Assembly (NCBI RefSeq): GCF_039529295.1
Contig: NZ_BAAAMN010000049.1
Coordinates: 62,001 to 126,000 of the forward strand
Direction of reading: 5' to 3'
Length of the DNA stretch: 64,000 nucleotides
From: Yaniella flava
GTDB taxonomy: Bacteria > Actinomycetota > Actinomycetes > Actinomycetales > Micrococcaceae
Numbering within the stretch: the first letter of the stretch is position 1; the number at the start of each line of letters is the position of its first letter. Shown one piece after another: positions 9,283 through 18,602 of the stretch. The notes beneath the pieces are model-generated. The model searched no databases and was not told the DNA's origin. It saw only the letters and a program-made list of their open reading frames with translations. The position numbers and the translations under genes were made by a program.

Positions 9283-10850
9283 CGAGTGTTGTTTTCAGCC
9301 TTGATATTTTGGAGTTCTTGAGCAGCGAGTACGGCACGGATCGCTGCGGTGGCTTTGGTAAGTGTTTCTTCGGCCTCAGACTCGGGGACGGATTCTGCCA
9401 CGATGCCAGCGCCTGCTTGTAGATAGGCTACCTGGTCTTTGAATACGGCGGTGCGAATCGTGATCGCCATGTCCATGTTGCCAGCGAGATCAAAGTACCC
9501 AACGGTGCCGCCAAAAGGTCCCCGTGCGTGTGGCTCCCACTCGTCTAAGAGTTCGAGGGCCCGGTTTTTCGGTGATCCTGAGAGTGTGCCGGCCGGGAAG
9601 TTTGCTCGCAGCACGTCGAGGGCACTCTGGTCGGCGGCGATATCCCCTTCGACGGTTGAGACAAGGTGCAGAATATGTGAAAACTGTTGGACGATCATGA
9701 AGTCAGACACTTCGACGCTGCCGGGCGCACAGACGCTGGAGATCTCTGACTTCGCCAGCTCTACGAGTTGCATATGCTCTTCGCGTTCTTTCGGGTCAGC
9801 TAAGAGCTCTTCACCGATTGAACGAACTGAGCGTGACGGATCTTTAGGTTTCGAACCACCAATCGGGTGGGTCAAAACCCGATTGTCTTTGACCGATACC
9901 AACGTTTCAGGTGAGGCACCGACCAGGTGGTAGACCCCTTCACGGTCCGGGTATTCGAACGTGTAGAGGAACATGTAGGGACTGGGATTGATGGCTCGCA
10001 GCACGCGGTAGGTGTCAAAAGCGGTCGCCGTAGTCGGCGTTGTGAAGCGTCGCGATATCACCAATTGCGAGACTTCACCATCGCGAATCGATTGCTGAGT
10101 TTTGCGCACGGCCGCCAGAAAGTCCTGCTCGTGCCACGAATGATCGATCTGGGGTGAGAAGTCTTGATTCAGCCAGCCTGCAGGTGCATATGACACCGGA
10201 TCGGCTACTGGTTCAGCAAGCCGCCGGGTCATGTCGTCGAGCCGAGCCACAGCACGATCATAAGCACCATCGACACCCGTGGATTGACCATCAAAGTTAA
10301 TGGCATTGGCGACCAGGGTGACGGTGCCATCCCAGGCATCATAAATCGCAAGATCGGTCACCAGGTTCATAGCCATAGATGGCAGGTTCAGGTCATCCTG
10401 AGGACCGTCGCCAAGTTCAACCCATGCGCGGACAGTATCCCAGCCAAGAAAGCCGACAAATCCTGAAACTAAGTGCGGCAGGGTGTCGGAGATATCAGCC
10501 CGTGCATCGGTGACGAGAAACGCTAGAGATGCTTCGAGGACCTCTAACGGGTTGCCGGTAGCTGGGACTCCCTCGGGGACATTTCCTTGCCACACGGCTT
10601 GGCCATTGTGTTCGGTGAGGGTAGCTGCAGTACCGGCTCCGATGAACGAGTAGCGCGACCAAGTGCCGTCCTGCCCGGCCGATTCCAAGAGGAAGGTGCC
10701 GGGTGCATCATTTGCTAGACGCCGATAGATCCCCACCGGAGTGAGACCATCGGGCAGCAGCGTGGTGGTCACGGGGATGACCTTGTGGTCGGCTGTTGCT
10801 AGTTCATGAAATGTTTCCCGAGTGGGAAATACTGGACCAATATCACGCAT
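9279..10850 (-). CDS. trpE: Anthranilate synthase component I
   Basis: Makes anthranilate from chorismate, the committed step to tryptophan. 523 aa. An N-terminal regulatory domain carries FLLESAG (residues ~54-60), matching the LLES Trp feedback site. The chorismate-binding C-terminal half has HPIGGSKP, LSGSPKNRALEL and the AGAGIVAESVPESE signature. The matching glutamine amidotransferase TrpG is not in this window. Upstream hisI is only 24 bases away, so the trp genes may be expressed from his-side transcripts. No leader peptide or attenuator was found between them. Confidence 0.95.
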   Translation of the reverse strand: MRDIGPVFPTRETFHELATADHKVIPVTTTLLPDGLTPVGIYRRLANDAPGTFLLESAGQDGTWSRYSFIGAGTAATLTEHNGQAVWQGNVPEGVPATGNPLEVLEASLAFLVTDARADISDTLPHLVSGFVGFLGWDTVRAWVELGDGPQDDLNLPSMAMNLVTDLAIYDAWDGTVTLVANAINFDGQSTGVDGAYDRAVARLDDMTRRLAEPVADPVSYAPAGWLNQDFSPQIDHSWHEQDFLAAVRKTQQSIRDGEVSQLVISRRFTTPTTATAFDTYRVLRAINPSPYMFLYTFEYPDREGVYHLVGASPETLVSVKDNRVLTHPIGGSKPKDPSRSVRSIGEELLADPKEREEHMQLVELAKSEISSVCAPGSVEVSDFMIVQQFSHILHLVSTVEGDIAADQSALDVLRANFPAGTLSGSPKNRALELLDEWEPHARGPFGGTVGYFDLAGNMDMAITIRTAVFKDQVAYLQAGAGIVAESVPESEAEETLTKATAAIRAVLAAQELQNIKAENNTR

Positions 10851-10874
10851 TATGTTCTTTCATCGGGGCAAATA

Positions 10875-11255
10875 TTATTCGGCGCTGGTGACGTTCAACT
10901 GCCGGTCGGTAAAGCAGGAGACTGTACCAGTGTGACATGCCGGACCGTGTTGATTGACTTTCACTAGAAGGGTGTCGCTATCGCAATCTAACGCCACGGA
11001 TACCACGTGTTGAGTATGTCCGGAAGTATCACCTTTACGCCAGAACTCGGAGCGTGAGCGGGACCAGTACCAAGCTCGACCTGAAGTTAACGTCAGGTGG
11101 AGTGCGTGATCGTTCATCCACCCCAGCATTAAGACCTGGTGGGATTCGGCGTCTTGCACGATAGCGGGGATCAACCCATCAGGATTCCGCTTCAACTGTG
11201 CCGCGATCGTCGGATCGAGATCGGAGTCGGGTAGTGAAACTTCAGAATTGTTCAT
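10875..11255 (-). CDS. hisI: Phosphoribosyl-AMP cyclohydrolase
   Basis: Third step of histidine synthesis: hydrolytic opening of the adenine ring of phosphoribosyl-AMP. 126 aa with VLMLGWMNDHAL, the segment TSGRAWYWSRSR, and the Zn/Mg ligands in DCDSDTLLVKV and GPACHTGTVSCF. It is the stand-alone cyclohydrolase; the pyrophosphohydrolase HisE is a separate gene at 13.7 kb. It is separated from hisF by a plus-strand gene and leads directly into trpE. Confidence 0.95.
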   Translation of the reverse strand: MNNSEVSLPDSDLDPTIAAQLKRNPDGLIPAIVQDAESHQVLMLGWMNDHALHLTLTSGRAWYWSRSRSEFWRKGDTSGHTQHVVSVALDCDSDTLLVKVNQHGPACHTGTVSCFTDRQLNVTSAE

Positions 11256-11321
11256 GATGGATCTAGTCTAGGACGGCTTGTCTCCTGTTGCCACTGATCA
11301 ACACGTGATAATTTCACATAT

Positions 11322-11999
11322 GTGACAAAAATTTCTGCGGGATCCAACAGTTATGACGGCGACGACTTCGTTGCTGCCTCCCGTGCTGCCCTCGTAGCTG
11401 CACTGTACGCTGCGGGGCCAAATGAGCCCACCCTAGTCGAACAGTGGCAAACTCAGCATCTGGCAGCATCGGTGTATCTTCGCGAAAATCCGCATCAGGT
11501 CACGACGCGGGCATCCGGTCCGACTGCCACTGCAACGAAAACGGCCATCGCGCAGCTTGGTGAGGAATCGACGTCTCGCAAAGCATTTTATAATTTAGTT
11601 CGCAAAATTGGTGACGGTCCTGAGGGTCCGCCTGCAGAAGCTCGCGGCTCGGTGTTTTCCCGGCTACGTCGCGCGGTGTTTGACCGTCGTGAAGAGGTTG
11701 AGTCGCTTTTGCTCGAGTTCTTTGTACATACCGAAGACGTCCGTCGCGCCCAAGCTCGTTGGGCACCACGCAAGCTCACTGACGCCTATGCTGATGCACT
11801 ATTTGAGCAATTGCGTGAACAGGCTAGAAAGCATTATGCCCAGGCAAAAACCGGGTACGTGCTGGTGCGCACCAATGGAGAACGAATTGTTGCAAAACGT
11901 GGCACGACGCTTACGTATGTGACCGGACCGGCCGGCGAGCTGGTACTCCATGCTCTTGGCCGACCCGATCACGCACTCGTGTTAATTGATCGTCCGTAG
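11322..11999 (+). CDS. TIGR03085-family (DinB/maleylpyruvate-isomerase-like) protein
   Basis: 225-aa protein resembling the actinobacterial TIGR03085 family, relatives of mycothiol-dependent maleylpyruvate isomerase. The motif FFVHTEDVRRAQ (residues ~130-141) contains a typical metal-ligand His. The C-terminal ~90 residues resemble the lipid-binding half of the family (GERIVAKRG, GELVLHALGR). It lies in the opposite direction to, and interrupts, the his/trp run, with its own promoter region shared divergently with hisI. Substrate unknown; a mycothiol-dependent transferase is an inference from the family. Confidence 0.75.
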   Translation: MTKISAGSNSYDGDDFVAASRAALVAALYAAGPNEPTLVEQWQTQHLAASVYLRENPHQVTTRASGPTATATKTAIAQLGEESTSRKAFYNLVRKIGDGPEGPPAEARGSVFSRLRRAVFDRREEVESLLLEFFVHTEDVRRAQARWAPRKLTDAYADALFEQLREQARKHYAQAKTGYVLVRTNGERIVAKRGTTLTYVTGPAGELVLHALGRPDHALVLIDRP

Positions 12000-12005
12000 G
12001 CTCGC

Positions 12006-12773
12006 TTAGCGGCGGACCGGGAAGCCTGCCGCTTCAATGGCCTGTTTGACCTGGTCGATCATATCGTCGGGACCATAGTGGAAGAGCGATGCGGCCAGGA
12101 CCGCCGTGGCACCAGCCTCGATTGCCGGCGGGAAGTGTGCTGGTTCGCCTGCGCCGCCCGAAGCGATGAGTGGTACGGACACTGCTGCACGAATGGCGCG
12201 AATCATGTCGAGATCGAAACCATCGCGGGTGCCGTCTGCATCAATCGAGTTGATCAGAATCTCGCCAACACCGCGTTCTTCGGCCTCTTTAACCCAGGCA
12301 ATGGCATCTAAACCGGTGCCTTCCATGCCACCTTTAACCATGACTTCATAGCCAGATGACATGTCCGGGTTGGCTTTGGCATCCAGCGACAGCACAAGTA
12401 CTTGCGCGCCCCAGGTGGTCGAGATTTCATTGAGCAGATCTGGATTTGAGACCGCAGCGGAGCTGACCGAGACTTTATCGGCACCGTTGCGCAGCAGTTG
12501 ATCGACATGCTCTACGCTGCGGATGCCACCGCCGACGGTCAACGGAATAAAGACCTCTTTGGCTGTGGTGTTGACCAATTCGTAGGTGGTCTCTCGGTTT
12601 TCGGTCGTTGCAGTGACATCCAGGAAAGTGATCTCATCGGCGCCTGCGGCATTGTAACGATGTGCGAGCTCTGATGGGTCTCCAGCATCCTGGAGATTCT
12701 CGAAATTGACGCCTTTGACGACGCGGCCGTTGTTGACATCCAGGCATGGGATGACGCGAATTGCAGTACTCAT
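12006..12773 (-). CDS. hisF: Imidazole glycerol phosphate synthase, cyclase subunit
   Basis: Cyclase half of IGP synthase; uses ammonia from HisH to make imidazole glycerol phosphate and AICAR. 255-aa barrel with the catalytic Asp in VIPCLDVNNGRVVKG and the second Asp in VLSLDAKA. Phosphate-binding GGGIRS and ASGGAG loops are present. hisH, hisA, hisB, hisC and hisD are not in this window, so the pathway is split. The stop lies six bases from the converging TIGR03085 stop. Confidence 0.96.
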   Translation of the reverse strand: MSTAIRVIPCLDVNNGRVVKGVNFENLQDAGDPSELAHRYNAAGADEITFLDVTATTENRETTYELVNTTAKEVFIPLTVGGGIRSVEHVDQLLRNGADKVSVSSAAVSNPDLLNEISTTWGAQVLVLSLDAKANPDMSSGYEVMVKGGMEGTGLDAIAWVKEAEERGVGEILINSIDADGTRDGFDLDMIRAIRAAVSVPLIASGGAGEPAHFPPAIEAGATAVLAASLFHYGPDDMIDQVKQAIEAAGFPVRR

Positions 12774-12800
12774 TGTATTCCTCGCGGTTGATGTTATGGG

Positions 12801-13652
12801 TTAAATGCGTATGGCGTGAATTGCCGAAGCCAGAATGGCCTTGGCGCCCATTTCGTAAAGCTCGTCCATGATGCGGTTCATATCTTTTTTCTTCGCCATC
12901 GATCGAACTGCGACCCAGTTTTCGTCGGCCAAAGAGGAGATCGTTGGTGATTCGATTCCCGGTGTGACTTTTAAGGCAGCTTCCATGTGCTCTTTTGGCA
13001 CGTCGTAGTCGACCATCACGTATTCACGGGCGACCAGTACACCTTGCAGACGCTGAATAAGCTTATCGAGAGCCGCCGGATGTTTGCCCTTCTGACCGAT
13101 CAAAACTGCTTCGGAGCGTAGGATCGGATCGCCCAGGATTTCCATCCCCGCAGCTTTGAGCGTGGACCCTGTCTCCACGACATCAGCGATAGCATCTGCC
13201 ACGCCAAGGGTCACAGAGGATTCCACGGCACCGTCCAGGTGGACAATACGGTCTGGTTGAATCTCGGAAGATTGCAGGTAGTCAGCAAGGAGACCATCGT
13301 AGGAGGTCGCGATACGTTTTCCGGCTAACTCCTCAACGGCACGAAACGCACCGGTTGGGGTAGCGAAACGAAACGTAGAGCGAGCAAAGCCAAGGCCCAT
13401 AAGCTCCTCGGCAGCGTCACCGACCTGGGCATCAAGAAATAGGTCTCGTCCGGTCAGCCCGGCATCCAGGGTGCCTTTTGCCACGTAGATAGCGATATCT
13501 CGCGGCCTCAGGTAGAAGAACTCCACACCATTGTCCGGGTCTACGAGCACCAGTTCTTTAGAGTCACGACGTTGCCGATAGCCAGCTTCGACGAGCGTTT
13601 CACGAGCTGCATCGGACAACGAGCCCTTGTTGGGCACAGCAATGCGCAACAT
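12801..13652 (-). CDS. hisG: ATP phosphoribosyltransferase (long form)
   Basis: First step of histidine synthesis, joining ATP and PRPP. 283 aa is the long HisG form with a C-terminal ACT-like regulatory domain (residues ~210-283) that binds histidine, so it does not need HisZ. Start MLRIAVPNKGSL is typical; the PRPP loop is DAIADVVETGSTLKAAG. It follows hisE with 20 bases between and leads to hisF. Confidence 0.96.
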   Translation of the reverse strand: MLRIAVPNKGSLSDAARETLVEAGYRQRRDSKELVLVDPDNGVEFFYLRPRDIAIYVAKGTLDAGLTGRDLFLDAQVGDAAEELMGLGFARSTFRFATPTGAFRAVEELAGKRIATSYDGLLADYLQSSEIQPDRIVHLDGAVESSVTLGVADAIADVVETGSTLKAAGMEILGDPILRSEAVLIGQKGKHPAALDKLIQRLQGVLVAREYVMVDYDVPKEHMEAALKVTPGIESPTISSLADENWVAVRSMAKKKDMNRIMDELYEMGAKAILASAIHAIRI

Positions 13653-13672
13653 ATTGCGTTCGATTCTCCTAG

Positions 13673-13975
13673 TTAGAGGTATTTGTAGACGTCTTCCAAG
13701 GAGATGCCTTTCGCCAGCATCATGACTTGGAGATGATAGAGCAACTGAGAGATTTCCTCAGCGGCCTCATCATTGGTTTCGTAACGTGCAGCCATCCAGA
13801 CCTCGGCGGCCTCTTCGACAACTTTCTTGCCGATCGCATGCACCCCAGCATCGAGTTGCTTTACCGTCCCGGAGCCTTCCGGACGGGTGCGCGCTTTTTC
13901 ATTCAGTTCAGCAAAAAGTTCTTCGAAGGTTTTCACAGTACTATCGTAATTGCTCATCATGGGGTTCTTAGACAT
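13673..13975 (-). CDS. hisE: Phosphoribosyl-ATP pyrophosphatase
   Basis: Second step of histidine synthesis, releasing pyrophosphate from PR-ATP. An all-alpha MazG-like fold of about 95 residues with the metal-binding KVVEEAAEVWMAA and DEAAEEISQLLYH helices. Three possible ATG starts are close together (residues 1, 6 and 7 of the 100-aa form); the Shine-Dalgarno does not decide among them. It is immediately upstream of hisG. Confidence 0.93.
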   Translation of the reverse strand: MSKNPMMSNYDSTVKTFEELFAELNEKARTRPEGSGTVKQLDAGVHAIGKKVVEEAAEVWMAARYETNDEAAEEISQLLYHLQVMMLAKGISLEDVYKYL

Positions 13976-13999
13976 CGCGGTACTTCATGACGCAGCTGT

Positions 14000-14725
14000 T
14001 TAGGAATCTGTCGACGTCGTTGGTGCTTGGCGCAGCCTTGGGTCTGGCATAAGCGTTTCGACCGCGGGTTTTTCTCGTGCCCGTGCTCGCGCCCACACGA
14101 AGAATCCGATCAGCGTAAACACACCGTAAAACAAGTACATGAAGGCTGAGGCGTAGTATCCGGCAGAAAACAGCAGCGGCACTCCAACAATGTCGACGAT
14201 GACCCAGATGAGCCAGAATTCAACCCAGCCTTTGGCCATGCCGTAGGTCGCCAACAGGGAACCAATAAACGTCCATGCATCGGCCCAGACGGGTTCGAAG
14301 GAACCGAGCACTCTGAATAGCGGTGTCAGTGCGATGGTGCCACCAATGAGTATGACCATCAACCAGATGCGTACTGGCCAGGAGGCCCACTCGGGGACTA
14401 TCGCGCTATCTTCTCCAGACGAAGTCCGGGCAGTTTTGGATTGCCGCCACTGCACCCAACCGTAGACCGAGACCACGATAAACATGATTTGTCGTCCGGC
14501 CTGTCCGAGCAAATTTGCGGAATCTGCATCACCAAACAGACTGCTCAAAAACACTGTGAGCAGTGTGGCGTTACCAATGATGCCAACAGGCCAGGCCCAC
14601 ACTTTTCGCCGCATGCCACCGAGAGCGGACGCGAGCCCAAAAACGTTGCCAAAAACTTCGCGCATCAATAGCCCACCGCCACCAACCGGGATGGTCCAGT
14701 TGAATAGATCAATGAGCCACTGCAT
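14000..14725 (-). CDS. pnuC: Nicotinamide riboside/mononucleotide transporter PnuC
   Basis: Membrane transporter that takes up an NAD precursor (usually nicotinamide riboside). 241 aa with about seven helices. Typical PnuC features are EVFGNVFGLAS near the N-terminus, WAWPVGIIGNATLL, and the aromatic YGWVQW segment. A basic tail ends the protein. It sits 24 bases before hisE and 11 after rpe, so it is part of the same minus-strand run. NAD precursor uptake has no obvious functional tie to either neighbour. No riboswitch-like leader is possible in the tiny upstream gap. Confidence 0.85.
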   Translation of the reverse strand: MQWLIDLFNWTIPVGGGGLLMREVFGNVFGLASALGGMRRKVWAWPVGIIGNATLLTVFLSSLFGDADSANLLGQAGRQIMFIVVSVYGWVQWRQSKTARTSSGEDSAIVPEWASWPVRIWLMVILIGGTIALTPLFRVLGSFEPVWADAWTFIGSLLATYGMAKGWVEFWLIWVIVDIVGVPLLFSAGYYASAFMYLFYGVFTLIGFFVWARARAREKPAVETLMPDPRLRQAPTTSTDS

Positions 14726-14736
14726 TGTAAGTCCCC

Positions 14737-15402
14737 TTAGCGTTGGGCGGTGCGCGCTAACTCGCGTAATTCGTCGATAGCTTTTGCCGGATCGGCTGCA
14801 GAATACACGGCAGAGCCTGCAACGAACACATCGGCCCCTGCTTCTGCGGCCCGTTCAATAGTATCGGCAGATACTCCCCCGTCAACTTGGAGCGCAATAG
14901 GCACGCCAGAATCTTCAATAGCTTTGCGGGCGCGTTGAATTTTGGGCAGCACAACGTCCAAGAACGACTGCCCTCCAAAACCTGGTTCAACGGTCATTAA
15001 CAACACCATGTCGAGTTCAGTGAGCATATCCATATACGGTTCAATCGGCGTGGCCGGCTTCAGCGCCATAGAGGCTTCAGCGCCACGGGCCCGGAGCTCT
15101 CGTGCGAGACGGATTGGTGCGCCAGAGGCTTCCACATGGAAGGTGACCGATTCGGCACCGAGATCTGCATAGTCCGGTGCCCAACGATCTGCGTCTTCGA
15201 TCATGAGATGGATATCGAGTGGTTTGTCGGTTGCTGCCCGAATGGCTTTCACTACCGGAGCGCCCATTGTGAGGTTCGGCACGAAATGATTGTCCATAAC
15301 ATCGACGTGGATCGCGTCGGACGTGTCAATGCGGGCAATTTCTTCGGCCAGCCGGGAGAAATCAGCTGACAGAATGGACGGATTGATGGCAATACCGGTC
15401 AC
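14737..15402 (-). CDS. rpe: Ribulose-phosphate 3-epimerase
   Basis: Interconverts ribulose-5-phosphate and xylulose-5-phosphate in the pentose phosphate pathway. 221-aa barrel with SILSADFSRL, the metal-binding HVDVMDNHFVPNLTMG, DIHLMIE, and the second metal Asp in LQVDGGVS. The context is pentose-phosphate-dependent: the downstream his genes use PRPP. It lies 40 bases after rsmB. Confidence 0.96.
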   Translation of the reverse strand: MTGIAINPSILSADFSRLAEEIARIDTSDAIHVDVMDNHFVPNLTMGAPVVKAIRAATDKPLDIHLMIEDADRWAPDYADLGAESVTFHVEASGAPIRLARELRARGAEASMALKPATPIEPYMDMLTELDMVLLMTVEPGFGGQSFLDVVLPKIQRARKAIEDSGVPIALQVDGGVSADTIERAAEAGADVFVAGSAVYSAADPAKAIDELRELARTAQR

Positions 15403-15442
15403 GAGCGGGCTCCTTGAAAAAACAGTACAGATTTCTTGGTGG

Positions 15443-16957
15443 TTAGCGGGTCAGCAGGGCAAAAAACATGGCATCAGTGCGATGTTGATCGGGCCATAAC
15501 TGCACCATATTGGAATCATCCTCACCCGAGGTGATAGTGTCACGCCGCAACATTGACTCTGCATCATGATGTTTGGCAACGCTCTGGATGGCCGTGGCGG
15601 AATCGAGTAGCTGCACTTCGGGGTGACGCTTCATAACATCGCTGACCTGCAGTGTGGTTTCGGCAATTTGTGGCGAACATGTGACATATGCGAGGAGGCC
15701 GCCGGGTTTTAGCATCGCGACTGCGGCGTCCAACAGTTGCGATTGAAGTTGTGTGAGGGTTGCCAGGTCCTGCGGAGTGCGCCGCCAACGTGATTCTGGA
15801 CGACGGCGCAGCGCACCGAGCCCAGTACATGGGGCATCCAGCAATATACGGTCGAATCGTTGCGCATTTGCTGGATCGTCGCCGAGTGCTTGACCTTCGG
15901 CCACTGACGTCGTCCACACATTCTCATCTACAACGCGCAGGGCTTGTTGTACGAGCTTGGTGCGGTGTTCTGAGACATCGTTGGCTTGCAGTGTGGCACC
16001 CTGGATTTGAGCTAGTGAGGCAAGCACGGCTGCCTTACCGCCCGGACCGGCAGACATATCCAACCACACTTCGCCCTGTCTCACATCGCGAGCACCGGCC
16101 AGCGCCCGAGCGGTCAGCTGCGAACCGATGTCTTGAACACGCACGCTCCCGTCGGCAACTCCTGGGATGCGTCCAGCGTCACCACCAGAAAATACAGCGG
16201 CATCGGGCGCAAGTGTTGAGGACTCGGCCCCGTATTCAAGTACAGGTTCCAGATCACCTATGCCAGGCAGTGCGATGAGGTTTAGCTCCGGTGCAATGTT
16301 ATTGGCCTCCAAAACTCGGTGAAAGTCGTCGGGATTGCGACCGTGTGTCACCAGTGATTGCTTGATGGCACGCAAGATCCAGGTCGGGTGGGCATATCGG
16401 ATCGACAGGTCGGTGTCTGATGTACCCGGTGCCAGTTGCTCGAGCCATTCGTCCATAGTGTGCTGGGTGACTTTGCGTAACACAGCATTGACCAGGCCCG
16501 AGGGGCCTGCCCCAACTTGGGCACGCACGAGTGCAACGGTCGTGTCGAGTGCCGCATGGTCCGGAACGCGCATATTGAGCAGCTGGTGGACGCCGAGCCG
16601 CAGAGCATCAAGGACTGGCTTGTCGAGTTTTTTGATGGGACGGTCAACACATTTGCCCAGTATTGCGTCGTAGGTTCCGAGCGAACGCAGGGTGCCATAC
16701 GTTAATTCGGTGGCAAATGCAGCATCTTGGCGGTCGAGTTTATTGCGACGAATTCTTGTGGGCAGTATGAGGTTGGCGTAGGCATCTTCGGTAGTGACAG
16801 CCTGCAAAATTTGAAATGCGGTCAACCGTGCCGGATCGGCACTGCGCTTACGCTGTGATGGCGCATTAGCGGAGTATTGCCGCTGACCTGACGACTGACC
16901 GCGGTTGCGCTGACGGCCTTTCGTATTCCGGCGGTCTCGTGAAGTATCGTCTGCCAA
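15443..16957 (-). CDS. rsmB: 16S rRNA (cytosine-967-C5)-methyltransferase
   Basis: Methylates C967 of 16S rRNA using SAM. Residues ~40-185 form a NusB-like RNA-binding domain (AFQILQAVTTEDAYANL). The remainder is a Rossmann methyltransferase with DMSAGPGGKAAVLASL, the motif IV DAPCTGLGALRRRPE, and the motif VI catalytic Cys in YVTCSPQIAE. The first ~40 residues are basic, Gln/Arg-rich and disordered. At 504 aa it is longer than the E. coli enzyme because of that tail. It lies 11 bases after fmt; the fmt-rsmB order is common in actinobacteria. Confidence 0.94.
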   Translation of the reverse strand: MADDTSRDRRNTKGRQRNRGQSSGQRQYSANAPSQRKRSADPARLTAFQILQAVTTEDAYANLILPTRIRRNKLDRQDAAFATELTYGTLRSLGTYDAILGKCVDRPIKKLDKPVLDALRLGVHQLLNMRVPDHAALDTTVALVRAQVGAGPSGLVNAVLRKVTQHTMDEWLEQLAPGTSDTDLSIRYAHPTWILRAIKQSLVTHGRNPDDFHRVLEANNIAPELNLIALPGIGDLEPVLEYGAESSTLAPDAAVFSGGDAGRIPGVADGSVRVQDIGSQLTARALAGARDVRQGEVWLDMSAGPGGKAAVLASLAQIQGATLQANDVSEHRTKLVQQALRVVDENVWTTSVAEGQALGDDPANAQRFDRILLDAPCTGLGALRRRPESRWRRTPQDLATLTQLQSQLLDAAVAMLKPGGLLAYVTCSPQIAETTLQVSDVMKRHPEVQLLDSATAIQSVAKHHDAESMLRRDTITSGEDDSNMVQLWPDQHRTDAMFFALLTR

Positions 16958-16968
16958 ACTATTCGTCC

Positions 16969-17952
16969 TTAATGCGTTTCAAACTCAGTTGGATGCGTGT
17001 TGGAGGTATGGATCCAGATGGATTCATCTACCCCGCGTGCCCAGTCGGTGGCCCGCATCATTTTTTTGCCCGCTGGTTGAACTTGCGTCAGCTCAATGGC
17101 ACCATCTTGGCATACCAGCAGCACTCGTTTGGGTTCCAGAATGAACTGGCCGGGTTCCTTATCGTGCACTGGTGCATCCGTCACACCAACGGCGCTTCCA
17201 ACTTTAAACCGCTGCGCTGTGATAGCTTCGCCTTCCAACATGCCCCATGCTCCGGGGTCCGGGGACGCCCCATTGATCAGGCCACGAACGGCTTCGGCGG
17301 GTTGGGCAGGATCAATATGTACTTGGTTGCTGGAGATTTTCGGTGCCCAACTCACGTCGCCTTGTTGTGGCGTTGCCACCGCGGTCCCAGACGAAATGTC
17401 TGTCAGCGTCGTCGAGAGTAGCTCCGCCCCGGTCACTGCAAGGTCAGCGAGTACCTCGCCGGCAGTTTCTGCTGGTTGTAGTGGCCGTTCCACGGTAGAG
17501 AAGACCGGACCGGTATCGAGCCCGGCTTCCAGCTGGAATACCGCAGCCCCTGTTTGTGGTTGCTGGTCAATAATTGCCCATTGGACAGGTGCAGCACCCC
17601 GATAGGCCGGGAGCAACGAAAAGTGCAGGTTCACCCAGCCTTGAGGCAACAGGTCGAGTACGTGTTGTGGCAAGAGCCCACCATAAGCCACAACCGCACC
17701 GAGATCGGGTTGAAGATACTGAATTGCAGCAATCGCTTCGGCACCATCTTCGGTGTTGAAAGCATCCGTTTTGATGATCGGTAGTTTCAGTTCTGCTGCG
17801 CGTATAGCAACGGGTGATGGGGTGAGGACGCGTTTGCGTCCTACTTTCGCGTCGGTTCGGGTCAGCACGCCGACAACATCATGGCCGGCATCCATCAGAG
17901 CGTTCAGTGATGCGACGGCGGGTTGTGGCGTTCCAGCAAAAAGAATTCTCAT
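16969..17952 (-). CDS. fmt: Methionyl-tRNA formyltransferase
   Basis: Formylates Met-tRNAfMet with 10-formyl-THF for translation initiation. 327 aa with start MRILFAGTPQPAV, the catalytic Asn-His in NLHFSLLPAYRGAAP, and the catalytic Asp in AGLDTGPVFS. The C-terminal OB-like tRNA-binding domain occupies residues ~210-325. It overlaps def by four bases, so deformylase and formyltransferase are coupled. Confidence 0.96.
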   Translation of the reverse strand: MRILFAGTPQPAVASLNALMDAGHDVVGVLTRTDAKVGRKRVLTPSPVAIRAAELKLPIIKTDAFNTEDGAEAIAAIQYLQPDLGAVVAYGGLLPQHVLDLLPQGWVNLHFSLLPAYRGAAPVQWAIIDQQPQTGAAVFQLEAGLDTGPVFSTVERPLQPAETAGEVLADLAVTGAELLSTTLTDISSGTAVATPQQGDVSWAPKISSNQVHIDPAQPAEAVRGLINGASPDPGAWGMLEGEAITAQRFKVGSAVGVTDAPVHDKEPGQFILEPKRVLLVCQDGAIELTQVQPAGKKMMRATDWARGVDESIWIHTSNTHPTEFETH

Positions 17953-18548
17953 GAACGTCCCCGGGTCGCGGGAGAACCGAAGGCAGCGCCTGTGCCAAAT
18001 GTGGAGCTGATCTCGGCGGAACGTTCTGCGTTGACCCGTGTGGTGGCTTCAGTGAAGTCTTTGGAAGCCATTGCTCGGCGGGCCTGCCGGAATTCGTCGC
18101 CGATGAGACGGTCAACGAACAGGTAGCCATCCAAATGGTCGGCCTCATGCTGGAGCATACGCGCAAAGAGCCCTTCACCCTCGTAGTCGACGGTGTTGCC
18201 GTCAACATCGACGCCGGAGACCTTCGCGTACTGGGCCCGTGGAGGAGTGTAGTACAGCTCGGGTACCGACAGGCAGCCTTCTCTGGGCTCATCGGTGATC
18301 TCACCCCAGGTTTCCAGAACAGGGTTGAGTACATGACCTCGACGATCGTCAAGGTGAAACACGAAGATCGCTTGTCCGATGCCAACCTGTGGACCGGCAA
18401 GACCAACACCTGAGACAGCATCCATGGTTTCATGCATGGAATCAATGAGACGTTTCAGTCCCGCTGTGCCAAACCGACTGGCTGGCACCGGGGATGTCTG
18501 ACTACGCAGTACTGGATCAGGAACGGTCCGTATAGATAAAACACTCAC
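17949..18548 (-). CDS. def: Peptide deformylase
   Basis: Fe/Zn hydrolase that removes the N-formyl group from nascent proteins. All three motifs are intact: GVGLAGPQVG, EGCLSVPE (metal Cys) and HEADHLDG (metal His pair with catalytic Glu). 199 aa, with a short extension rich in small residues after the last helix (FGTGAAFGSPATRGRS). It is the first gene of the def-fmt-rsmB run. Confidence 0.95.
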   Translation of the reverse strand: MSVLSIRTVPDPVLRSQTSPVPASRFGTAGLKRLIDSMHETMDAVSGVGLAGPQVGIGQAIFVFHLDDRRGHVLNPVLETWGEITDEPREGCLSVPELYYTPPRAQYAKVSGVDVDGNTVDYEGEGLFARMLQHEADHLDGYLFVDRLIGDEFRQARRAMASKDFTEATTRVNAERSAEISSTFGTGAAFGSPATRGRS

Positions 18549-18602
18549 GGGATAAGACTACCCAAACCATGGAGGCTTAGAACCATCGTGTGAACGAGTC
18601 CT

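Noticed and set aside
8768..9304. 178-residue plus-strand open frame
   Set aside because: Antisense to the Trp-associated membrane protein; no ribosome-binding site or family match.
17879..18445. 188-residue minus-strand frame overlapping def
   Set aside because: Different frame from def, which has all three deformylase motifs; low-quality Ser/Thr-rich translation.
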